A DNA stretch of 12,291 bases from Solobacterium sp. (GTDB taxonomy: Bacteria > Bacillota_I > Bacilli_A > Erysipelotrichales > Erysipelotrichaceae), in the NCBI GenBank assembly GCA_016291725.1, contig JAEEYJ010000162.1:1-12291 (forward strand), read 5' to 3'. Each line of letters opens with the position of its first letter. Position 1 is the first letter of the stretch. A model generated the notes under the pieces. It did no database searches and was not told the origin of the DNA. It saw only the letters and a list, made by a program, of their open reading frames with translations. Shown here in pieces: positions 6,590 to 12,291 of the stretch. The translations under genes and the position numbers were made by a program.

Positions 6590-7027
6590 ATGATGGAGAT
6601 GAAATGGTACAACTACGGAGATGAGGGGCTGCAGGATGGATTCGCCATCCGAGAAGCGGTCTTTGTAAAGGAGATCGGCTATACACCGGATGTGGAGTTC
6701 GATGATACCGACCGGATCAGCAAGCACCTGGTTCTGTATGTGGACGGCAGGGCGGTGTGCAACGCGAGGCTGTTTCCGGAAGGGAACACACTGCGCTTCG
6801 GGAGGCTGTGCACCTATCCTGAGGAAAGAGGAAAGGGCTATGCGGCCATGTGCGTCAGGGAGTGCATCCGCAAGGCAAAGGAACTGGGCGCAGGGGAGAT
6901 GATCCTGGGTTCCATGATCGAAAAGGTCGGCTTCTATGAAGCGCTCGGTTTTGAACCCTACGGTGAGATCTTCTATGAAGAGGAGAAGTTCCCGCACCGC
7001 ATGATGAGAATCACATTCGGAGAATAG
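6590..7027 (+). CDS. GNAT-family N-acetyltransferase (ElaA/YjcF-like)
   Basis: The 145-residue product is a single-domain acetyl-CoA-dependent acetyltransferase. The early stretch AIREAVFVKEIGY followed by D-x-x-D and HLVLYVDG (46-53) is the usual N-terminal part of the ElaA/YjcF-type group. Motif A is RLCTYPEERGKGYAAM (72-87), with the pyrophosphate-binding R-G-K-G at 80-83. The C-terminal FYEALGFEPYGEIFYEE and the FPHRMM ending also match that group. The acceptor is unknown: amino group of a small molecule, peptide or protein. The start at 6590 has AGGAGG eight bases upstream, overlapping the MATE stop. A second ATG follows directly at 6593. Its place between two transporter genes suggests it may modify a transported or toxic compound; this is inference. 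Confidence 0.88.
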   Translation: MMEMKWYNYGDEGLQDGFAIREAVFVKEIGYTPDVEFDDTDRISKHLVLYVDGRAVCNARLFPEGNTLRFGRLCTYPEERGKGYAAMCVRECIRKAKELGAGEMILGSMIEKVGFYEALGFEPYGEIFYEEEKFPHRMMRITFGE

Positions 7028-7030
7028 ACT

Positions 7031-8272
7031 GTGGCAGTACGGAAAGACGGACAGATAAAGGTCTGGCTGGTGCTGGCCGGCCTGATCATGATCTTTGCTG
7101 GTATGAGCGGTATCCTGTCCAACACACTGGGTGTGTTCTTTTCAGCAATGGTGGAGGACATGGGCTTCCGGACAGGCGATCTGTCCGTATACTACATGAT
7201 CAAATCATTGGTCGGTGCGGCTGCGGTCACGGCTGTCACCCGGCTGTTCGTGGAGAAGAACGGCAAACTGGTGCTGCTGGTGACCGAGATCCTGTTCATT
7301 GCGTCCTTTGCGGTACTGGCGTTCTTTGATCATCTGTGGCAGTGGTATCTTGCGGCAGTGGTCTCGGGTATCGGGGGGAGCTGCTATCTGGTGGCGGTCT
7401 CCATCGTCATCAACAACTGGTTTGTGAAGAGAAGGGGTCTGGCATTGGGCCTGACGATGTCCAGCTCCGGTATTGCCGGCGCTCTGCTCAGTCCGGTATT
7501 CTCCCGTATGATCGGTGCAGTGGGCTGGCGGCAGAGTGTACTGATCACTTCGGCTGCCTGTGCCGTACTGATCCTGGTGCCGACAATACTCCTGTTCCAG
7601 GTATCACCGCAGGAGAGCGGCCTGCAGCCCTACGGGGCAGAAGAAGCCCCGGTCAGAGAAGAAGTGCATACGGAGGGGGGCTCCCGCTTTGTTCCGGGCT
7701 TTGTCTTCGCGGTTGTAGCCGTGGCGATGCTGCTGCCGGGCACACTGGTCAACTTCACAGCCCAGATGCCGATCTACGCACTGTCTCTGGGCTATACACT
7801 GGAAGCCGGTGCGGTATTCACGTCCTACTGTATGATCGGAAACGTGGTGGGAAAGCTGCTGCTGGGTGTGATGTCCGACCGGATCGGCATCTACCGTACA
7901 ACGGAGATCTTCCTGCTGGCGGTACTGGCTTCCATGATCCTCTTCCGCTTTGCCCAAAGCAGCATTATGGCACTGAATCTGGCAGCGGTGCTCTTCGGTG
8001 CGGAATACGCCATCTACGTCAATTCCCAGCCGCTTGTACTGCTGGACATCTACGGGCCGGAAGCGTACAAGCTCAGACTCAGCCGTCTGCAGTCGGTGCT
8101 GGGCTTCATCGGCGCCTTTGTAGCGGTCATTGTACCGTACATCTACGATTTTACCGGGAGCTTCAATCTTTTCTTCAGCGGAGGAATCGCCTTCTGCATC
8201 ATTGCCTTCGCACTGTTTATCTATCTTGATCTGCGTTCAAGGAGGAATACGTATGCCGGATCTGTTCAATGA
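7031..8272 (+). CDS. MFS transporter, oxalate/formate-monocarboxylate type
   Basis: The 413-residue product is a major facilitator with twelve expected membrane helices in two halves joined by a polar loop (about residues 191-220). NNWFVKRRGLALGLTMSSSG (128-147) between helices 4 and 5 is the hallmark of the OFA/monocarboxylate-porter-like families. GKLLLGVMSDRIG (274-286) is the second-half copy of the MFS loop motif. These families move small organic anions with protons or in exchange, but related members carry other solutes. The start is a GTG at 7031, three bases after the acetyltransferase stop, with GGAG eight bases upstream; no ATG is better placed. The 3' end overlaps the next gene by 20 bases, so the two are translated together. 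Confidence 0.88.
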   Translation: MAVRKDGQIKVWLVLAGLIMIFAGMSGILSNTLGVFFSAMVEDMGFRTGDLSVYYMIKSLVGAAAVTAVTRLFVEKNGKLVLLVTEILFIASFAVLAFFDHLWQWYLAAVVSGIGGSCYLVAVSIVINNWFVKRRGLALGLTMSSSGIAGALLSPVFSRMIGAVGWRQSVLITSAACAVLILVPTILLFQVSPQESGLQPYGAEEAPVREEVHTEGGSRFVPGFVFAVVAVAMLLPGTLVNFTAQMPIYALSLGYTLEAGAVFTSYCMIGNVVGKLLLGVMSDRIGIYRTTEIFLLAVLASMILFRFAQSSIMALNLAAVLFGAEYAIYVNSQPLVLLDIYGPEAYKLRLSRLQSVLGFIGAFVAVIVPYIYDFTGSFNLFFSGGIAFCIIAFALFIYLDLRSRRNTYAGSVQ

Positions 8273-8939
8273 ACTGACACATGCCTGGATTGCCGCGTCC
8301 TTTTACCGGGAACTCACCGGAAGATACGGCGAACGGGGAAAGAACGTCTTTATCCATGCCACACAGTACTATGCTTCAACGCGGGGCAGGCGCATGGCCC
8401 AGAGAGCCCTGCGCGACGGGAAAGAACTGACCTATGCTGCCTACCAGGAATACGGGGAGTGGGAGCCGAGTGCGTATGCCATCGAGCAGGGTGTTTCCAA
8501 CCAGTCCACGATCACGGAGTGGTCGCCGGATCTGACCATGAAGATCACCCGCTGCCCGTGGCACACCCAGTTCCGCAGGATGGGCATGACCGAAGCCGGC
8601 AGCGTCTACTGTGCGCATCTGGACAATTCCATCTGCCGGGGCTTCAATCCTTATCTGGTCTATGAAGTGCCCCAGACACTGAATACCCATGATTACTGTA
8701 TCCAGACAGTACGCAATGCCGGATTCGCGGAAGGGGAGAACCATTCGAAGCACCCTGAGTACATCATGCCGTTCTCATTCCACTGCGCTCATATATTCTG
8801 GGCGTTCAAGGAAGTCAGCGACGCTGTGTTCGGTACGGACGCTGCGGATGCGGTCCTGGAAGCGTTCAGGAAGGAATACGGTGATGATGCGGCAGAGATG
8901 CTGCTCTCCTACCGGGACCATGATTTCAATGTCATCTGA
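8253..8939 (+). CDS. ATC hydrolase-like protein (L-2-amino-thiazoline-4-carboxylate hydrolase family)
   Basis: The 228-residue soluble protein resembles the ATC_hydrolase family as I remember it. RGRRMAQRALRDGKELT (44-60) is followed by YQEYGEW (64-70), then a cysteine-rich part: Cys101 in RCPWHTQ, Cys120 and Asp124 in VYCAHLD, Cys128 before RGFNPYL, and Cys149 in NTHDYC. The Pseudomonas member opens the L-ATC ring to N-carbamoyl-L-cysteine; most Firmicute members have never been tested and may act on other compounds. No N-carbamoyl-cysteine amidohydrolase is in the window. The reading frame extends upstream to 8130, but the ATG at 8253 has AAGGAGG seven bases before it and gives the family's normal N-terminus. 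It overlaps the MFS gene by 20 bases. Assignment is from pattern memory, not a search. Confidence 0.65.
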   Translation: MPDLFNELTHAWIAASFYRELTGRYGERGKNVFIHATQYYASTRGRRMAQRALRDGKELTYAAYQEYGEWEPSAYAIEQGVSNQSTITEWSPDLTMKITRCPWHTQFRRMGMTEAGSVYCAHLDNSICRGFNPYLVYEVPQTLNTHDYCIQTVRNAGFAEGENHSKHPEYIMPFSFHCAHIFWAFKEVSDAVFGTDAADAVLEAFRKEYGDDAAEMLLSYRDHDFNVI

Positions 8940-8945
8940 GCATCT

Positions 8946-9221
8946 ATGTACCGGAGTGTGAACATCTATGAGCCGGTGGATCCGGAGGATCTGGAGGAAC
9001 TGCTGGACGCGGTAAAGGACGCTGCGTCGGAGCTGCAGAACCGTACCGGCTATGAAACAGGATTCGACATGGACAGCGGCAAGGTTTGCCTGATCCTGGA
9101 CTTTGCGACACGTACGGACTGCCTGTACTGGCCGCAGTCCAAGGAGTACATTGCGCTGCATCATGCCATGCCTGCGCTGCTCAGCGAAACAAGCGTGGAT
9201 TACTGGAAGGAAGATGAATGA
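8946..9221 (+). CDS. Unrecognised acidic 91-residue protein
   Basis: I do not recognise this protein. It is short, soluble and strongly acidic. Residues 9-32 (EPVDPEDLEELLDAVKDAASEL) look helical; they are followed by a GYETGFDMDSG turn, a strand (KVCLILDF), and an aromatic-rich part (CLYWPQSKEYIALHHAM) ending in WKEDE. It has no signal peptide or membrane segment. The ATG at 8946 begins six bases after the ATC hydrolase-like stop and has no clear ribosome site, so translation probably depends on re-initiation. It is the last gene before the terminator, whose stem includes its stop codon. Sustained codon use like its neighbours and the tight spacing argue for a real gene. Confidence 0.7.
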   Translation: MYRSVNIYEPVDPEDLEELLDAVKDAASELQNRTGYETGFDMDSGKVCLILDFATRTDCLYWPQSKEYIALHHAMPALLSETSVDYWKEDE

Positions 9222-9245
9222 GCACGGCTGTGCTCATTTGTTTTT
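9217..9245 (+). terminator. Intrinsic terminator of the MATE-to-91-residue-protein operon
   Basis: AATGAGCAC (9217-9225), loop GGCT, GTGCTCATT (9230-9238), then TGTTTTT. The nine-pair stem includes the stop codon of the last gene (9219-9221). Confidence 0.88.
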
Positions 9246-9283
9246 CTGGAATCTGGTCTTATATAAAATAACTGTTCTGGAAA

Positions 9284-9312
9284 TATACATAGTGCCAAAT
9301 TGTGCATAGAAT
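9284..9312 (+). promoter_or_regulatory. Promoter of the peptide-type ABC importer operon
   Basis: In an AT-rich gap, TATACA (9284-9289, 4 of 6 to the -35 consensus) is separated by 17 bases from TAGAAT (9307-9312, 5 of 6 to the -10). The predicted start near 9319 precedes the AAGGAGG site (9325-9331). The rest of the 9246-9338 gap shows no riboswitch-like or operator structure that I can support. Confidence 0.45.
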
Positions 9313-9338
9313 GGATATGTATTCAAGGAGGCAAGGAT

Positions 9339-10862
9339 ATGCGGGCTAAGAAATACTGGCTGATTCCTGCAGCGGCGCTGGTCTTCGGACTGGCAGGATG
9401 CGGTGCGGACACACCGGAAACAGAAGATGAAGTACGGTTTGTCTATGCACGCAAGGCATCCGTTACATCATTTGACCTTCATAATGAAATTACAGAAAAC
9501 AATGCGTTTGCAATCGATCAGGTGTTTGAGCCTCTGGTCATGTTCGACGAGGAAGGCGTTGTGACGGATTATCTCGCGGATTCCACGATCAGTGAGGATG
9601 GTCTGGTCTATACGTTTGTGCTGCATGACGGCCTGAAGTTCTCCAATGGACAGGATGTCACGGCGGAGGATGTGAAGTATTCCCTGGAGCGTCATCTGGA
9701 AGTGGGCGGTCCGCTGCCGATCGAAGCCGATATCCGGAGCATCGAGGCAGTGGATGACAGGACAGTTGTCATTACGCTGAATGCAGCGTATACTCCGTTC
9801 TATTCTGAACTGGCGAACTTCTCCAACGGTATTGTTCCGAAGGATCTGAACGGACTGAGCGAGGAAGAGTTCTTTGCGCACCCGGTCGGTACGGGACCGT
9901 TCATGGTCGAAGAATGGGATCCGAGCGGAGATGTGACATTCGTGAAGAATCCGTACTACTGGCAGGAAGGCAAGCCGGTGATCGACCGTCTGGTCTTCCG
10001 CTACATCGAGGATGACAACCAGCTGATCAACCAGCTGAAGGCAGGTGATGTGGACGCGGCGGATGAAATCTCATTTGCCAATGCAAAGAGTATCGCAGAC
10101 AGTGAAGATACCTATGTAATCGCTTCGGAAGGCTGGGAGATCGAGGAACTGTTCTTCAATACGCTGGATGAGCATTTCTCCGATGTCCATGTACGCAGGG
10201 CGCTGGCTCTGGCGATCAACCGGGAGGAGATGATGCAGGCGCTGACATTCGGCTACGGTGTCACGGCACGTTCCGTACTTCCTTCGGCACTGCGCTACTA
10301 TGCCGGGGATGAGATCGAAGTGCTGGACTATGATCCTGACCGGGCTGCGGAAGAGATGAAGCTGAGCGCATACCCGGACGGGTTCCAGACAACCATCAGC
10401 ATTGCCTCGGGCAACTATGTACGTTCGCAGGAGGCGCAGATTGTTGTGGAGGCCGGGAAGAAGATCGGCATCGGCATTACGATCAATGCGCAGGAGATTG
10501 CGGCATTCCGCCAGGACTTCAAGAACCTGAACTATGATATGATGATCAACAGTGCGATCGCGGACTACCCGGACGCGAACTCGATCTTCGCGTTCCAGGT
10601 GGATCCCAACGGCTTCAGCCAGTGCTACTGGACGAACTACAAGAGCGATGAGGCCGTCGCGCTGATGGATCGCGGACGGACTACGCCGGACGGTGATGAA
10701 AGGCATGCGGTCTACTGCTCTCTGCAGCAGATCCTGGCCGATGATGTTCCGTATATTCCGTTCTATTATCCGGAACGTGTACACGGCGTCAGAGCGAATG
10801 TAACAGGTCTGGTCTACCGTCCCAACGGCAGTCCGGTCTTCACATCCGTGACATTCAAATAG
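9339..10862 (+). CDS. ABC transporter substrate-binding lipoprotein, peptide/nickel family 5
   Basis: The 507-residue product is a solute-binding protein of the SBP_bac_5 (DppA/OppA-like) family. It starts with a lipoprotein signal with lipobox L-A-G-C and lipidated Cys21, so it is anchored outside the membrane. Family marks in order are LHDGLKFSNGQDVTAEDVKYS (96-115), HPVGTGPFMVEEW (181-193) with NPYYW (204-208), and VRRALALAINREEM (285-298). Length is typical. It would capture a peptide or similar ligand and hand it to the following permeases; the ligand is not evident. The frame is open to 9300, but the ATG at 9339 has AAGGAGG seven bases upstream and gives a proper signal peptide. It is the first gene of its operon; the permease gene follows after 18 bases. 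Confidence 0.93.
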   Translation: MRAKKYWLIPAAALVFGLAGCGADTPETEDEVRFVYARKASVTSFDLHNEITENNAFAIDQVFEPLVMFDEEGVVTDYLADSTISEDGLVYTFVLHDGLKFSNGQDVTAEDVKYSLERHLEVGGPLPIEADIRSIEAVDDRTVVITLNAAYTPFYSELANFSNGIVPKDLNGLSEEEFFAHPVGTGPFMVEEWDPSGDVTFVKNPYYWQEGKPVIDRLVFRYIEDDNQLINQLKAGDVDAADEISFANAKSIADSEDTYVIASEGWEIEELFFNTLDEHFSDVHVRRALALAINREEMMQALTFGYGVTARSVLPSALRYYAGDEIEVLDYDPDRAAEEMKLSAYPDGFQTTISIASGNYVRSQEAQIVVEAGKKIGIGITINAQEIAAFRQDFKNLNYDMMINSAIADYPDANSIFAFQVDPNGFSQCYWTNYKSDEAVALMDRGRTTPDGDERHAVYCSLQQILADDVPYIPFYYPERVHGVRANVTGLVYRPNGSPVFTSVTFK

Positions 10863-10880
10863 CAAACAGAAGAGGCAGAT

Positions 10881-11852
10881 TTGGACAGTATTCAGACAAA
10901 AAGGAATACCGAAGAGAAGAAGCGCTTCCGGCACTGGGTGAAGGGAGCGCTCTTTCGCAGTTTGCTGGTCATTGTTTTCGTTATGATCGCGGTGTTCTTC
11001 CTCATCCGCCTAGTGCCGGGCGATCCGGCGGTGATGGTGCTGGGAGAACATGCGTCGGAAGCGTCGCTGGAAGCGCTGCGGGAACGGCTGGGGCTGAACC
11101 TGTCCCTGCCGGAACAGTTTGTCATGTTCGTGAAGAATGTCTTCCTTAGGGCAGATACCGGGGCATCGATCAAGTACGGTGTATCCAGCCGTTCCCTGGT
11201 CTTCAAGTATGCGCCGGTAACCCTTCTTCTGGTACTGATGGCGACATTGATCACGGCTGCGGTATCCCTGGTTCTCGCTGTGCTTGCGGCGACGCACCGG
11301 GATCAGCTGTTCGATCATATCATCCGGGTCATTCCTGCCTTTACACAGGGAATGCCGGTATTCTGGACAGGACTGCTGTTCATTCTGCTGTTCGCGGTGC
11401 ATCTGCACTGGTTTCCGGTCGGCGGTCTGGACAAGGGGATGCTCCGCGGCCTTACGCTGCCGGCCATTACGGTGGCATTCGGACAGATTCCGCCGCTGGT
11501 GCGCTCTCTGCGGGAACGGCTGCTGGAAGTACTGGAAGCGGATTTTGTAGTCACGCTGAAGGCAGCCGGTGTACCTCCCCGCACCATACTGTTCAAGCAT
11601 GTACTGCGCAATGCGTTTGTACCTTCTTTGATGCTGTTCAGCGTCAATCTCTCCTACCTGATCGGCGGAACGCTCGTGGTTGAGCAGGTATTCGCTGTGA
11701 GGGGTGTCGGCAAGCTGCTGTTTGAAGCGATTTCCAACCGCGACTTTCCGCTCGTTCAGGCCATAGCGCTGTACTGTGCGGTCTTTGTGGTGGTGATCAG
11801 TCTGGTGACGGAGCTGATTGCCCATAAGGCAGATCCGAGGATGAACAAATGA
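10881..11852 (+). CDS. ABC transporter permease, DppB-like
   Basis: The 323-residue membrane protein is the first permease of a peptide-type importer. After a basic N-terminus there is a first helix (about 26-45) and the family's periplasmic opening LVPGDPAVMVLGEHAS (44-59). The coupling EAA loop that contacts the ATPase is EADFVVTLKAAG (219-230), followed by KHVLRNAFVPS. The C-terminal half carries VEQVFAVRGVGKLL, typical of DppB/NikB. Translation probably starts at the TTG at 10881, five bases after AGAGG; the nearest ATG lies well inside the first helix region. The gene overlaps the next permease gene by four bases (ATGA), the usual coupling. Confidence 0.92.
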   Translation: MDSIQTKRNTEEKKRFRHWVKGALFRSLLVIVFVMIAVFFLIRLVPGDPAVMVLGEHASEASLEALRERLGLNLSLPEQFVMFVKNVFLRADTGASIKYGVSSRSLVFKYAPVTLLLVLMATLITAAVSLVLAVLAATHRDQLFDHIIRVIPAFTQGMPVFWTGLLFILLFAVHLHWFPVGGLDKGMLRGLTLPAITVAFGQIPPLVRSLRERLLEVLEADFVVTLKAAGVPPRTILFKHVLRNAFVPSLMLFSVNLSYLIGGTLVVEQVFAVRGVGKLLFEAISNRDFPLVQAIALYCAVFVVVISLVTELIAHKADPRMNK

Positions 11853-12291
11853 ACGGGAAGAAGATGAAGCCGGCACTGAAGACCGGGCTGTGCCTGATGG
11901 GCTTGATCGTACTGCTGGCAGTGCTGGGACCGCTGGTGTATGGATATGATCCGTATGCGCAGGATCTGACAGCGGTGCTTCTGCCGCCTTCCGGAGTGCA
12001 TCCGTTCGGTACGGACCAGCTGGGCAGGGATATTCTGGCCCGGGTGCTGTATGCGGGAAGGGTGGATCTTTCCCTGATGGTGCTGGCGGAGATTGCGCCG
12101 TTTACCATCGGTGTATTCCTGGGCATGGCTGCGGGCTGGTTCGGCGGGAAGGTGGACTGGGTGATTACCCTGCTCATTGATACATTCATTGCTTTCCCGT
12201 ATTATCTGCTGGTCATTGTGGTGGCCTTTGTGACAGGTGCCGGGATCCGGGGCATTTTCATTACGTTCATGCTGGTAGGCTGGCTGCTGTA
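11849..12291 (+). CDS. ABC transporter permease, DppC-like (3' end outside window)
   Basis: The frame is open from ATG at 11849 to the window end, giving 147 residues of the second permease. A first helix (about residues 12-32) is followed by YDPYAQDL, the family's HPFGTDQLGRDILARVLYAG with its GTD-x-LGRD core (about 54-61), and the D-x-F-I-A-F-P segment (IDTFIAFPYYLLVIV), all diagnostic of DppC/NikC/OppC permeases. The EAA loop lies beyond the edge. It starts inside the DppB-like stop (ATGA overlap). ATP-binding subunits (DppD/DppF type) are expected downstream but not visible. Confidence 0.92.
   Translation, partial: MNGKKMKPALKTGLCLMGLIVLLAVLGPLVYGYDPYAQDLTAVLLPPSGVHPFGTDQLGRDILARVLYAGRVDLSLMVLAEIAPFTIGVFLGMAAGWFGGKVDWVITLLIDTFIAFPYYLLVIVVAFVTGAGIRGIFITFMLVGWLL

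Noticed and set aside
5693..6997. Long minus-strand open frame (434 codons) opposite the second MATE and the acetyltransferase genes
   Set aside because: Its product is rich in His, Gln, Arg and Asp without any recognisable domain, has no ribosome site, and covers two well-supported genes; it is a shadow of their codon bias.
7336..8229. Plus-strand open frame of 297 codons inside the MFS gene
   Set aside because: It is a second-frame shadow rich in Gly, Arg, Cys and His, with no membrane pattern; the MFS frame has clear motifs.
8130..8252. Upstream extension of the ATC hydrolase-like frame
   Set aside because: It lies in a second frame within the MFS gene; the AAGGAGG site and the family N-terminus both place the start at 8253.
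9246..9338. Possible riboswitch or attenuator before the ABC importer operon
   Set aside because: The gap is short and AT-rich; apart from the promoter and ribosome site I found no stable paired structure or known aptamer core.
10071..11876. Two minus-strand open frames of about 288 codons opposite the ABC importer genes
   Set aside because: Both lie opposite strongly conserved transporter genes and show no domain or ribosome site.
1..12291. Defence system, phage or mobile element
   Set aside because: No nuclease, helicase, integrase, transposase, toxin-antitoxin pair, direct-repeat array or tRNA-adjacent boundary was found on either strand.

Overview
This 12.3 kb window looks like chromosome of a low-to-mid-GC Firmicute, most likely an Erysipelotrichaceae-type gut bacterium. 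The reasons are strong AGGAGG-type ribosome binding sites, lipobox lipoproteins, the particular PfkB kinase/class II aldolase pair, and the dense transporter content. That assignment is inferred from gene flavour only; no phylogenetic marker is present. I see no tRNA, rRNA, CRISPR array, insertion sequence or phage gene. No stretch over 300 bases lacks a gene; the two longest gaps are about 117 bases each and both hold promoters.

Layout. (1) Bases 1-204 are the 3' end of a small heavy-metal-associated (HMA) domain protein, facing an alpha/beta hydrolase gene (236-1021, minus) across a bidirectional terminator. (2) A divergent promoter region (1022-1138) separates the hydrolase from a small lipoprotein gene (1139-1519, plus). 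(3) A convergent zone with three hairpins (1529-1640) leads to a minus-strand sugar-phosphate module: a PfkB-family kinase (2489-3625) followed one base later by a class II ketose-bisphosphate aldolase (1642-2487). (4) Two MATE-family exporter genes lie head to head (3688-5109 minus, 5216-6577 plus) across a 106-base promoter region. (5) The plus-strand MATE gene begins a tightly packed five-gene run: MATE exporter, GNAT acetyltransferase, MFS transporter, a protein resembling L-2-amino-thiazoline-4-carboxylate (ATC) hydrolase, and an unrecognised acidic 91-residue protein. It ends at a terminator at 9217-9245. (6) From its own promoter a peptide-type ABC importer operon starts: binding lipoprotein, DppB-like permease, and a DppC-like permease cut by the window edge; ATPase genes would be expected beyond.

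How the genes may work together. The kinase and aldolase would phosphorylate a sugar or sugar phosphate and split the resulting ketose bisphosphate to trioses. The five-gene run combines two membrane transporters, an acetyltransferase and a possible thiazoline-ring hydrolase, which suggests handling (uptake, detoxification or export) of a small, perhaps sulfur- and nitrogen-containing compound; this is inference. The ABC importer probably brings in peptides or a related ligand.

Most of the window is ordinary accessory metabolism and transport. The items most worth a second look are the five-gene MATE/GNAT/MFS/ATC-hydrolase-like run with its unrecognised last gene, the possibly leaderless start of the second MATE gene, and the cysteine substitution in the kinase's anion-hole motif. 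I did not find a clearly new defence or mobile system.
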